From NCBI GenBank assembly GCA_907163375.1, contig CAJQUW010005567.1, positions 1-64,000 on the forward strand: DNA of 64,000 nt. Reading direction: 5' to 3'. Position 1 is the first letter of the stretch. Every line of letters begins with the position of its first letter. Shown piece by piece: positions 32,728 to 44,270 of this stretch. The notes below the pieces were generated by a model. The model saw only the letters and a list, made by a program, of their open reading frames with translations, was not told the DNA's origin and ran no database searches. The position numbers and the translations under genes were made by a program. Source of the DNA: Prostheceraeus crozeri. Lineage: Eukaryota; Platyhelminthes; Polycladida; Euryleptidae.

Positions 32728-34213
32728 GTTTTCGAAACTTGTGCACTACTTTCGAACACGCTGCACTACAGTTTCATTGCAGAAATGTCAAAGCATTGTC
32801 ACTAATCGGAGTTATCGACAACTGAGAACCTTCTGGAGCAGGTAATGACAGCAGCGTCTCATTTGACAGTCAGCGAGACGGCCGATGATAGGCAGTAACT
32901 GTAGAACTGCCGAGGTGGCCTCTTGCTTCTATAACTCATGTCCTTTCACGCTCCGGCACTCATTAATTGGTTGCATTAAAAACTCTGGTATCAGCATTGA
33001 AAACGAGTGAGCAGTCTATCCGATGTTCTCAATGCTGTTTTTAAGTGTTATTAACCATAAAATGCAGTCTGCGTCAATGTATGGTATATGATGATCAATA
33101 CCAGGGTCCATGAGCAAGGTGTATGCTGTTTGTCTGCTCTCTTTTCATGCAAATCTCTTTTCTCATGAAGTGGATCATGTGACCTTGCTTTAATATCGAA
33201 ATGAGCTTGAAATAATATATGATGAATATATTCCTCACCCACTTAGTAATAAAACACAAGATATATAGCCTAATCTGACTACAGGACTGCACTCTTAAGT
33301 GTGTGTGTTCATTATTTCGTGGAAATTTATTTTAATTTCATTAGATCTCTCCTGCTCTGTGATACAGAATTAGTCGGTGCAGTGCTTCCCGCGTAGGGGG
33401 GTTAAATAGGTTTGAATGCCTTCCTGAAGAATGGCTGTGGTGTTCAAATAGGTCGATGTGAACCTAGGATGAATACAGGTCTGACTTTCCCGTATTTCTG
33501 CAATGCGATTGCTTCCAAGTCATGCAAGTATTAGTACAACGTCACGAATGGTTCTTATTTATCGGATCCGGGTTGTCTTTTTTGCTCAATTCATGAACTC
33601 AGACACGAAACTCATCTACAATCGTTTGCATTTGCATGACAGACTGACTGGTATCGCAGGTCTCCGTGCCACAGTGTTTAAGTGCTTGGCCTAGCGATGT
33701 TTTGGTAAGACCGGAGACTGAGATAGCCTCAATTGCTCTAATATAGCGATTTGTGTCCAGCGGGCGTTGCGATAAACCATTATTTGAGCAGCAATCTCAG
33801 CCGAAATTGGTGTATTTCCAATCATCTAATGTGAGATGTCACCAGGCAAAGAGAAGATCAAAGTTCCAGATTAACAACGAATGAGGAGTGTTATTTAGCA
33901 TGTAGAATAGATTGGTTGATAGATAAGATAGCTGTAAAGTCACGTGTACGTGGACTTCCTAATCAACAGGTTTTCTATAAGTGATAGAAAATACGTCGTT
34001 TTGTAGTGAATATGCTACCTTTTTGGCCACATCTGTAATTAGCATAGTTTTAAACCTGTGCTACTACTGTTATTGGTGTCATTGTTGGTGACTACTTCAT
34101 AGGACTCGATTGCTTCTCTCCAAACAGCTAAACACTTAATGCTGACACCAACTCCAAGACACGAAGAGGATAAGAAAATCAACGACCACTCCGTGAACAA
34201 AGAACAGCGGTTA
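32728..34213. other. Intron, no recognised features
   Basis: No gene recognised. The + frame at 33503-33694 (MRLLPSHASISTTS...) shows no family signature. Confidence 0.45.
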
Positions 34214-34221
34214 TGCTTAGG

Positions 34222-34985
34222 CAGGGGTCATCAAAAATTAATTGAACCTCAATTAATTGATTGCGCTGAATTTCATTTATCAATTAATTGATTGTTTTCA
34301 ATTCCAGTTATCAATTAATTGATTGCTGTATGTCCCAATATCAATTGATTAATAATCAATTGATTGGTTCAATTATTTTATCAAGTTTCACTCCATTGTA
34401 ATATATAGCATTATAATTCACCCAAGATTTTCGCTTCTTCCTGCGCATCCACTATACAAAATTCATTCTGCTGACTCAATCTGACACCTCTCAACTCTCT
34501 GATCTACTGTATATTCTTCAACATGATAGCCTTTACTTGTCAAGCTTCGAAAGTCATTATCCATGGACAACTAGATAATATAGGGGGAGGGTCAAAGCTG
34601 AGAGTTCATAAAACGATGATAATTACTGAAATCTGAATCAATAAAATCAGTGAACATCAAAACTATGGGGATGCACAATGATTATACAATATTAATACCG
34701 GCATTTTAACTGATTGAATCGACTTCCAATATGAATACAATTATTCTAGGCTAACTCTATTTTATGAAAATGTAGGCCTACATGTTTTTCCATTGACTAA
34801 TTAATAATTATCGATAAGTTAATTGATAAATTCAATTAGAAATTAATTGATTGTCTGTAATTCCAATTACCAATTAATTGATTGCCCAGGAGTCCAATGC
34901 CAATTAATTGATTGGTCAAACTTTCTATTACAATTAATTGATTGGACTGAGCAATTTAATTGCAATCAATTTTTGATGACCCCTG
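34222..34985. mobile_element. Non-autonomous hAT-like element with CAATTAATTGATTG array
   Basis: CAGGGGTCATCAAAAA at 34222-34237 is the exact inverse of TTTTTGATGACCCCTG at 34970-34985, a 16-bp perfect TIR. The flanks TGCTTAGG and TGCTTTGC match at 6 of 8. Both ends carry repeated ATCAATTAATTGATTG words about 30 bp apart (at least four at the left, four at the right), the sort of subterminal arrays transposases bind. The interior has no coding sequence. Confidence 0.8.
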
Positions 34986-35817
34986 TGCTTTGCTTTCAGC
35001 GTCATGTGACACTTGGATTTCTTAGAAATAGGAGTTCCATTGATGATGTGCTGTGTGTTTCTATTAATAGTAAAATGAAACTCTTCAACACAGTAGCTGC
35101 AAATTGATGGTTGTGTATCGTTAAATTTCATATATCATGGTGTAGACATTCGACAAAGGAGCATTAATCAACATAAATGATCAATTTGACTCAATACGGC
35201 AGCGCAACAACTAGAGGATGTCAAGTAAATGAAAAGCTTGAATTGCTAGAGGTGTACAGACGGCAATATTTGGAAGTTGAACGAGCAGCCAAAAATTCTA
35301 GCGAAACGCTTCACTCCGCAAGCTATGTCAATGAATATAAATTCATGCAATGTATGTAAAATTCTGGCATAATAATCATGCAGAATTACTGAAAATCAAG
35401 AAAGAGTTTTTAAGATATTTCCTTTATAAATAAACACAGCTACTAAAGTCATTCAGATAAAATAAAAAGCTAGCTCTTGCACAATGCATTTCTTCCACTC
35501 TTGCAAACAAGGACTGAATATAAAATAAAAAATGTGAAATCATATTCTTCTACAGTAATAAATCGATGAACAAATTGAGAGCATGAAAAACCTATGACCT
35601 ATCAGACTTAAGAGATATGAACTAATAACAATTGAGTATTGGAAGAAGCAAAGCAGAGACTAAAGCTACGATTCCATCGTCAATGTTAATAAATAAATTA
35701 TCTCAACAAAATACCTTATGAATTTTAGCAAGGAAAATATAACTAAACTCATAATAATAAATTTTATCTTGACCGCTTTCGATGACTCTAATCATAAGAT
35801 ACGTCATTTATAAGATG

Positions 35818-36015
35818 ATTCTAAATAATCTTGCACTGAAAGTTATTGACATTCAAAATACATAGCTATGAAAAGAGATTAAGTAAAAAATTATGCATAG
35901 GTACATACTAAAATCGAGACATTGGACTATCGGAAATTAACATAGATAAGATGAAAGCAAAAATAGCCTGTGTATTTTGAATGTCTATAACTTTCAGTGC
36001 AAGATTATTTAGAAT
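35818..36015. repeat. Foldback repeat inside the long-TIR element
   Basis: GATTCTAAATAATCTTGCAC at 35818 is the exact inverse of the arm ending at 36015, extending over about 48 bp of each side (ATTGACATTCAAAATACA versus TGTATTTTGAATGTC). The central part is a poorly conserved spacer of about 100 bp. Confidence 0.8.
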
Positions 36016-36019
36016 CCTC

Positions 36020-36437
36020 TTATTCTCATACGATGAAAGTCATCCCAGCAGCCATTTATAATAGAATATAATGCTTACTAATTTAAATTATTAGTTAAAG
36101 TAGTCCTAATGAGGACTGATGGAGTTCTCCAATCCGCAAGTGTACAAATGCAATGCTACTGTAACCATGGGATTAATCAGTTCTTAAAAGAACTCAATGT
36201 AGCTTTCTCGTGGCAACGAATTAAAATTGATCAGCTTTGGCCCAATATCTGGTAAAAATGGAAATCTTAAGACTTGTAATACTACTCATTCTTGCTGTTA
36301 ATATACTAATACCATAGATTCCAAACACTGCCGTATACACGTTCAAAACAGACGTCTAATATCCTGTACCGACTACAGATGCTGATAGTGGAAATAGAAT
36401 AGGACAATGGTCACCATAGGTTAAGGAAATTAGAAAT
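36020..36437. repeat. Dispersed repeat C, copy 2
   Basis: Same orientation as 22874-23272, with an extra short insertion near 36280 (TACTACTCATTCTTGCTG). Ends TAAGGAAATTAGAAATG, immediately against the right arm of the long-TIR element. Confidence 0.85.
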
Positions 36438-36707
36438 GACGCATCTTATGATTAGAGTCATCGAAAGCGCTCAAGATAAAATTTATTATTATGAGTTTAA
36501 TTATATTTTCCTTGCTAAAATTCAGTGGAAGAAAAAGGCTGCTCTAAGTTTTTGAAAAATACTCTCTGTTTAAAAGAACTATTCTAAATGCTTCCATGAT
36601 TAACAACACTGCTTTGACGGGTATTCAAAAAACATGTAGCGAAAATATTCGCCCTGTTATCGGTCATTTGTGTTTCTGTTTCTCTGACATCGCCGTCTTT
36701 GTTGCAG

Positions 36708-36797
36708 TGGATGAGCAAGTTCTGGAAAAGTCATTCGTGTTATAAGAAACTTGGAGTGGATGGCAGCATTTGTTCCTTCATCATTTATCTCAGCGAG
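36708..36797 (+). CDS. MGAT5: MGAT5 exon B (partial gene)
   Basis: Acceptor CTTTGTTGCAG to 36707, donor GTAAGT at 36798. The 90 bp are 30 codons in phase 0, beginning WMSKFWKSHSCYKKLGVDGS and ending CSFIIYLSE. This aligns closely with the vertebrate WMKDMW...DPCYADYGVDGS.CSFFIYLSE block, with both cysteines in register. It is the best-conserved stretch in the window and identifies the gene. The next intron is only 93 bp. Confidence 0.9.
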
Positions 36798-36890
36798 GTA
36801 AGTTGGGTGCACGTTGTTGATGAATTTCCTGTCAAGAAAGCAAAGCGTGACTTCCCTCTTTTTGAAATTCCACGATGGAATTCTTTTCAG

Positions 36891-36965
36891 GTTGAAATGT
36901 TTTGTCCTCGATTACCTTCTCGTGTCAACCTACACAGAAATAATGACTCCAATCTCATATTACAG
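36891..36965 (+). CDS. MGAT5: MGAT5 exon C (partial gene)
   Basis: Acceptor AATTCTTTTCAG to 36890, donor GTAAGG at 36966. Its 25 codons, starting VEMFCPRLPSRV and continuing as NLHRNNDSNLILQ, match the vertebrate VENWCPRLPWRAKNPYEEAD region: VE, then C-PRLP and the asparagine-rich tail. Phase 0 at both sides. The fifth conserved cysteine of this part of MGAT5 is here. Confidence 0.85.
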
Positions 36966-37138
36966 GTAAGGAACAGTTCTGTTACTTATTATCAGCCTCC
37001 TTCTGTGTGAGGTGTTCTATGTAAATCTCTAATCTGATAATCTACAATATCAGTGCGGAAATTGGTCAAAAAATATTGATTGATTCCATAGATAGCCGTT
37101 GCATTTACTGTAACATGGTGCTTCTATCTGTATAGGAC

Positions 37139-37394
37139 CATAGAAATAGATTGTTTAGCTGAAGTTCGCTAGAATGGAAATTGACTCAAGGTCGCGGCAC
37201 ATCCGGGGGAACTAAGTTGGGGCATGAAGAACCAATGAAAAGCTTTGATTTACACATGTGACTGATTCTAAACCAATGATTCAGCCGTTGACAGGTGTAT
37301 CGAACTGAAAATGCGTGCGATTTTTGTGCCACTATTGTGTATTGCATGAATCTTCATTTCCGTTCTAGATATTTCATTGTTGTCTATTTCTATG
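37139..37394 (+). mobile_element. MITE family D, copy 2, exact 8-bp duplication
   Basis: CATAGAAATAGA at 37139-37150 is the exact inverse of TCTATTTCTATG at 37383-37394. TATAGGAC at 37131-37138 is repeated exactly at 37395-37402. It is about 256 bp with no coding content, in the intron between exons C and D. Two independent insertions (this and 31917) with different duplications establish the family as mobile. Confidence 0.9.
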
Positions 37395-37711
37395 TATAGG
37401 ACAGAGCACAAGCTTGGATGATGTCTGAAAAAGAAAGCACAACGACGAAGTCGGAGCGATTTTGATCAGATATCATCCAAACGAGTGCTCTATCTGACTT
37501 AGAGCATTGTAACAAAACACAAATAGAATTTCATTGACTTGCATTAACTTTTTGATACGCATTATATTAGAGCTGCAACATCCTAGAAATCCAAGATGGT
37601 CACTACATAGCATACAACATCAAGATCTCCAATGAAGTCCATGTTTTATGTCATGATTTACCTAATATAGTCATATGTACCAATTCTTCCCTTTGTTAAC
37701 GACATTTGTAT

Positions 37712-38404
37712 CAGGGATGCGGAGTCCTATCATTTTGATAGTACTCCGACTCCGGGTGTCAAAAGCCTTTTTCGAAAATTTTGCTGGTAGCCCACATCAT
37801 AGATCATTATAGGCTTACCTGAACCTATATTTAGTGATAATTGTTGTATTAATTATCAATCATTTTCGATGAAAGCTCATCAAATGTCGCTTTCAGCTGG
37901 ATGTATACGACTCGGCTCCTCCCATCTTCTTGATGTGTGCTTCACACGGTTTTTCTACCAGGTCTCTACCGGGCAGGATAGTCCACATTCTTCTCCAAAA
38001 AAATAAGATTACACTTTCGATTTTAATATGCGCTTTGGAGGAGCCATTACACACGATTAACGTGAGGGTAAGAGGTAATGTTCTCAAACAAACTAGTATT
38101 TCATTTTTGTCTCTGATGTGAGCTATGGTGCGCAAGTGTGATCGAGGCTAGGAAGGCTTGTCTTCTCTGCTAAATCACCGAGTGAAAAGACAATCCTTTT
38201 CTCACTATCACGGATCATTCCCTCAACTATTACAAGCTTTACATGCAGCAGTGTCTCTACTTTCGTTTGATAGAGAAAGTTGACATCAAGACAGCGACAG
38301 CTATGCATGAGAATAAATAATTTGCTTGTATTATGTTTCGGATCTAGTTATAGGCCGGAGTCTGGAGTCCTATCAAATGATAGGACTCCGACTCCACATC
38401 GCTG
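37712..38404. mobile_element. Non-autonomous hAT-like element, exact 8-bp duplication
   Basis: Starts CAGGGATGCGGAGTCC (37712) and ends GACTCCACATCGCTG (38404). The first 14 bases of each end agree at 12 positions as inverted repeats, followed by CCTATCATTTTGATAG-like palindromes. ATTTGTAT occurs at 37704-37711 and 38405-38412. The 693-bp interior has no transposase. It sits in the same intron as MITE family D copy 2. Confidence 0.85.
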
Positions 38405-38538
38405 ATTTGTATAATATCATCGCTCCTATAAATTTTGAGAATGAATGATAAAACCAATGCTTCATCGATCGAGGAAGAAATCATCGGATGCGATAAAGAA
38501 AAAAAATAGTCAAATTATAACTTAATAAACTTTCTCAG

Positions 38539-38712
38539 ATCCGTAGTCAGCTCAACAATGCGGAAATGAGTGATTTGTTTAAGAAAGTCGTTCAAGGAGA
38601 TCTCGATGCTCTCAGAAATTTACGACATCATCTACGCTGTAGACTATTGCAGATCGATGAAATTCCAAAAATTAAACAGATGGAATTGAAAGGACGTCGA
38701 GAAACCCACATG
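38539..38712 (+). CDS. MGAT5: MGAT5 exon D (partial gene)
   Basis: Acceptor AAACTTTCTCAG to 38538. The frame starts IRSQLNNAEMSDLFKKVVQG (matching vertebrate IRTDFN...MMKKHEEF), then an arginine-rich helix (LRNLRHHLRCRLLQID) and KIKQMELKGRRETHM where the vertebrate enzyme has EKQNLEKRKRKK. Its 58 codons end near a GTAATT donor at 38713, weaker than the other donors. Reading past it reaches a stop at 38776-38778. The exon is followed at 39020 by the satellite, so the next MGAT5 exon, coding the start of the catalytic domain, should lie beyond it and was not found in the window. Confidence 0.75.
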
Positions 38713-39019
38713 GTAATTGCAGACATCACACAATCGGGGTCTGTCTGCTATGGTCAGAATTTCTTATGTACACTGTAGTCACGTGCATAGACCTCCTATC
38801 TTCCTCTGAAATACTGTTTGCAGTGATATAAATCATACATTCGATATTTTTTTGGGAAAAACGAGTGCAACAACGTAAAGAAATGCTCTATTTGTACAAA
38901 ACTCAAGAAATCGTCCAACTCGACATCATAAGAATAAACTTGCGATTGTTTAATTCAAATGCATATTTTCGCATGTTATTTTACCAATTGTCTTTTCTCA
39001 TTGGATCCAATCATTTTCT
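38713..39019. other. Intron between exon D and the satellite
   Basis: About 300 bp of AT-rich sequence with no features, ending at GGATCCAATCATTTTCTG before the first recognisable repeat. Confidence 0.5.
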
Positions 39020-41006
39020 GCGGTATGTGGAACTATGAGCTGTAAACTCCCTCATTAACGTCGTGTGGCATGGGGAACTAGGAGCTGTAAACTCCCTCAT
39101 TAACGTCGTGTGGTATGGGGAACTATGAGCTGTAGACTCATTCATTAACGTCGTGTGGAATGGCGAACTAGGAGCTGTAAACTCCTTTATTAACGTCGTG
39201 CGAAATGGCGAACTAGGAGCTGTAAACTCCCTCATTAAAGTCGTGCGGTATGGGGAACTATCAGCTGTAAACTCCCTCATTAACGTCGTGTGGTATGGGG
39301 AACTAGGAGCTGTAGACTCCCTCATTAACGTCGTGCGGTATGGGCAACTATGAGCTGTAAGACTCCCTCATTAACGTCGTGTGGTATGGGGAACTAGGAG
39401 CCGTAAACTCCCTCATTAACGTCGTGTGGTATGAGGAACTAGGATCTGTAAACTCCTTTATTAACGTGCGGAATGGTGGACTATGAGCTGTAGACTCATT
39501 CATTAACGTCGTGCGAAATGGCGAACTAGGAGCTGTAAACTCCCTCATTAAAGTCGTGCGGTATGGGGAACTATCAGCTGTAAACTCCCTCATTAACGTC
39601 GTGTGGTATGGGGAACTACGAGCTGTAGACTCCCTCATTAACGTCGTGCGGTATGGGCAACTATGAGCTGTAAGACTCCCTCATTAACGTCGTGTGGTAT
39701 GGGGAACTAGGAGCCGTAAACTCCCTCATTAACGTCGTGTGGTATGAGGAACTAGGATCTGTAAACTCCCTCATTAACGTCGTGTTGTATGGGGAACTAT
39801 GAGCTGTAGACTCATTCATTAACGTCGTGTGGTATGGCGAACTAGGAGCTGTAAACTCCCTCATTAACGTCGTGTGGTATGGCGAACTATGAGCTGTAGA
39901 CTCATCTCATTAAACCGTCGTGTGGTATATGGCGAACTAGGAGCTGGTAAACTCCCTCATTAACGTCGTGTGGTATGGGGAACTAGGAGCTGTAAACTCC
40001 CTCATTAACGTCGTGTGGTATGAGGAACTAGAAGTTGTAAACTCCCTCATTAACGTCGTGTGGTATGGGGAACTAGGAACTGTAGACTCCTTTATTAACG
40101 TGCGGAATGGTGGACTATGAGCTGTAGACTCATTCATTAACGTCGTGTGGTATGGGGAACTAGGAGCTGTAGAGTCCCTCATTAACGTCGTGCGGTATGT
40201 GGAACTATGAGCTGTAAACTACCTCATTAACGTCGTGTGGTATGGGGAACTAGGAGCTGTAGACTCCCTCATTAACGTCGTGTGGAATGGTGGACTCCGA
40301 GCTGTAGACTCCCTCATTAACGTCGTGTGGAATGGTAGACTATGAGCTGTAGACTCCCTCATTAACGTCGTGTTGTATGGGGGAAACTATGAGCTGTAAG
40401 ACTCATTCATTAACGTCGTGTGTTATGGGGAACTATGACCGTAAACTCCTTTATTAACGTCGTGCGAAATGGCGAACTATGAGCTGTAAACTCCCTCATT
40501 AAAGTCGTGTGGTATGGGGAACTATGAGCTGTAGACTCATTCATTAACGTCGTGTGGTATGGGGAACTAGGAGCTGTAGACTCCTTTATTAACGTGTGGA
40601 ATGGTGGACTATGAGCTGTAAACTCCCTCATTAACGTCGTGTGGTATGGCGAACTAGGAGCTGTAAACTCCTTTATTAACGTCGTGCGAAATGGCGAACT
40701 AGGAGCTGTAAACTCCCTCATTAAAGTCGTGCGGTATGCGGAACTATCAGCTGTAAAACTCCCTCATTAACGTCGTGTGGTATGGGGAACGTAGGAGCTG
40801 TAACTCCCTCATTATCGTCGTGCGGTATGGGCAACTATGAGCTGTAAGACCTCCCTCATTAACGTCGTGAGCTATGGGGAACTAGGAGCAGTAAACTCCC
40901 TCATTAAAGTCGTGTGGTATGTGGAACTATGATCTGTAAACTCCCTCATTAACGTCGTGTTGTATGGGGAACTATGAGCTGTAGACTCATTCATTAACGT
41001 CGTGTG

Positions 41007-44000
41007 TTATGGGGAACTAGGAGCTGTAAACTCCCTCATTAACGTCGTGTGGTATGGCGAACTATGAGCTGTAGACTCATTCATTAACGTCGTGTGGTAT
41101 GGCGAACTAGGAGCTGTAAACTCCCTCATTAACGTCGTGTGGTATGGGGAACTAGGAGCTGTAAACTCCCTCATTAACGTCGTGTGGTATGAGGAACTAG
41201 AAGTTGTAAACTCCCTCATTAACGTCGTGTGGTATGGGGAACTAGGAACTGTAGACTCCTTTATTAACGTGCGGAATGGTGGACTATGAGCTGTAGACTC
41301 ATTCATTAACGTCGTGTGGTATGGGGAACTAGGAGCTGTAGAGTCCCTCATTAACGTCGTGCGGTATGTGGAACTATGAGCTGTAAACTACCTCATTAAC
41401 GTCGTGTGGCATGGGGAACTAGGAGCTGTAAACTCCCTCATTAACGTCGTGCGGAATGGGGAACTATGAGCTGTAAACTCCCTCATTAACGTCGTGTGGT
41501 ATGGGGAACTAGGAGCTGTAAACTCCCTCATTAACCGTCGTGTGGTATGGGGAACTAGGAGCTGTAGACTCCCTCATTAACGTCGTGCGGTATGGGGAAC
41601 TATCAGCTGTAAACTCCCTCATTAACGTCGTGTGGTATGGGGAACTAGGAGCTGTAGACTCCCTCATTAACGTCGTGCGGTATGGGCAACTATGAGCTGT
41701 AAGACTCCCTCATTAACGTCGTGTGGTATGGGGAACTAGGAGCCGTAAACTCCCTCATTAACGTCGTGTGGTATGAGGAACTAGGATCTGTAAACTCCCT
41801 CATTAACGTCGTGTGTTATGGGGAACTATGAGCTGTAGACTCATTCATTAACGTCGTGTGGTATGGGGAACTAGGAGCTGTAGACTCCCTCATTAACGTC
41901 GTGCGGTATGGGCAACTATGAGCTGTAAGACTCCCTCATTAACGTCGTGTGGAATGGTAGACTATGAGCTGTAGACTCCCTCATTAACGTCGTGTTGTAT
42001 GGGGAACTATGAGCTGTAGACTCATTCATTAACGTCGTGTGTTATGGGGAACTATGAGCCGTAAACTCCTTTATTAACGTCGTGCGAAATGGCGAACTAT
42101 GAGCTGTAAACTCCCTCATTAAAGTCGTGTGGTATGGGGAACTATGAGCTGTAGACTCATTCATTAACGTCGTGTGGTATGGGGAACTAGGAGCTGTAGA
42201 CTCCTTTATTAACGTGTGGAATGGTGGACTATGAGCTGTAAGACTCCCTCATTAACGTCGTGTGGTATGGCGAACTAGGAGCTGTAAACTCCTTTATTAA
42301 CGTCGTGCGAAATGGCGAACTAGGAGCTGTAAACTCCCTCATTAAAGTCGTGCGGTATGCGGAACTATCAGCTGTAAACTCCCTCATTAACGTCGTGTGG
42401 TATGGGGAACTAGGAGCTGTAGACTCCCTCATTATCGTCGTGCGGTATGGGCAACTATGAGCTGTAAGACTCCCTCATTAACGTCGTGTGGTATGGGGAA
42501 CTAGGAGCCGTAAACTCCCTCATTAACGTCGTGTGGTATGAGGAACTAGGATCTGTAAACTCCCTCATTAACGTCGTGTTGTATGGGGAACTATGAGCTG
42601 TAGACTCATTCATTAACGTCGTGTGTTATGGGGAACTAGGAGCTGTAAACTCCCTCATTAACGTCGTGTGGTATGGCGAACTATGAGCTGTAGACTCATT
42701 CATTAACGTCGTGTGGTATGGCGAACTAGGAGCTGTAAACTCCCTCATTAACGTCGTGTGGTATGGGGAACTAGGAGCTGTAAACTCCCTCATTAACGTC
42801 GTGTGGTATGAGGAACTAGAAGTTGTAAACTCCCTCATTAACGTCGTGTGGTATGGGGAACTAGGAACTGTAGACTCCTTTATTAACGTGCGGAATGGTG
42901 GACTATGAGCTGTAGACTCATTCATTAACGTCGTGTGGTATGGGGAACTAGGAGCTGTAGAGTCCCTCATTAACGTCGTGCGGTATGTGGAACTATGAGC
43001 TGTAAACTACCTCATTAACGTCGATGTGGCATGGGAACTATGGAGCTGTAAACTCCCTCATTAAACGTCGTGCGGATGGGGAACTATGAGCTGTAAACTC
43101 CCTCATTAAACGTCGTGTGGTATGGGGAACTAGGAGCTGTAAACTCCCTCATTAAACCGTCGTGTGGTATGGGAACTAGGAGCTGTAGACTCCCTCATTA
43201 ACGTCGTGCGGTATGGGGAACTATCAGCTGTAAACTCCCTCATTAACGTCGTGTGGTATGGGGAACTAGGAGCTGTAGACTCCCTAATTAACGTCGTGCG
43301 AAATGGCCAACTATGAGCTGTAAGACTCCCTCATTAACGTACGTGTGGTATGGGGGAACTAGGAGCCGTAAACTCCCTCATTAACGTCGTGTGGTATGAG
43401 AACTAGGATCTGTAAACAACCCTCATTAACGTCGTGTGTTATGGGGAACTATGAGGCTGTAGACTCATTCATTAACGTCGTGTGGTATGGGGAACTAGGA
43501 GCTGTAGACTCCCTCATTAACGTCGTGCGGTATGGGCAACTATGAGCTGTAAGACTCCCTCATTAACGTCGTGTGGAATGGTAGACTATGAGCTGTAGAC
43601 TCCCTCATTAACGTCGTGTTGTATGGGGAACTATGAGCTGTAGACTCATTCATTAACGTCGTGTGTTATGGGGAACTATGAGCCGTAAACTCCTTTATTA
43701 ACGTCGTGCGAAATGGCGTGAACTATGAGCTGTATAAAACTCCCTCCATTAAAGTCGTGTGGTATGGGGAACTATGAGCTGTAGACTTCATTCATTAACG
43801 TCGTGTGGTATGGGGAAACTAGGGAAGCTGTAGACTCCTTTATTATACGTGTGGAATGTGGACTATGAGCCGTGCATAAGACTCCCTCATTAACGTCGTG
43901 TGGTAATGGCGAACAAGGATGCTGTAAACTCCTTTATTAACGTTCGTGCGAAAGTGGCTGAACTAGGAGCTGTAAACTCCCTCATAGTAAAGTCGTGCGG

Positions 44001-44270
44001 TATGCGGATCTATCAGCTGTAAACTCCCTCATTAACGTCGTGTGGTATGGGGAACTAGAGCTGTAGACTCCCTCATTAACGTCGGTGCGGTATGGCAACT
44101 ATGAGCTGTCAAGACTCCCTCATTAACGTCGTGTGGTATGGGGAACTAGGAGCCGTAAACCTTCCCCTCATTAACGTCGTGTGGTGATGAGGAACTAGGA
44201 TCTGTAAAACTCCCCTCATTAACGTCGTGTTGTATGGGGGAACTATGAGCTGTAGACTCATTCATTAACG
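41007..44270. repeat. Higher-order repeat units of about 1.62 kb
   Basis: The blocks starting at 41007 and 42626 are identical for long stretches (1619 bp apart, about 36 monomers), down to rare variants such as AACTAGAAGTTG and CATTAACCGTCG. A third copy begins near 44270 with the same variants in the same order, but carries many indels. This shows that the array expanded in multi-monomer blocks here. Confidence 0.85.

Larger units (their letters stand above)
35720..36522. mobile_element. Element with 90-bp inverted ends, containing repeat C and a foldback
   Basis: GAATTTTAGCAAGGAAAATA at 35720 is inverted at 36522. The arms extend to AAATGACGTATC-type sequence at 35810 and 36434 (91 and 89 bp, near 95% identical by eye). 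Between them lie a foldback (35818-36015) and the 400-bp repeat C (36020-36437). It looks like a long-TIR DNA element carrying earlier insertions; no target duplication was found. Confidence 0.7.
30977..36707 (+). other. Intron between MGAT5 exons A and B
   Basis: A 5.7 kb intron filled with mobile-element insertions (MITE family A at 31228, MITE D at 31917, hAT-like element at 34222, inverted repeat complex at 35720) and an H3 pseudogene (32321). Donor and acceptor are standard. Confidence 0.7.
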
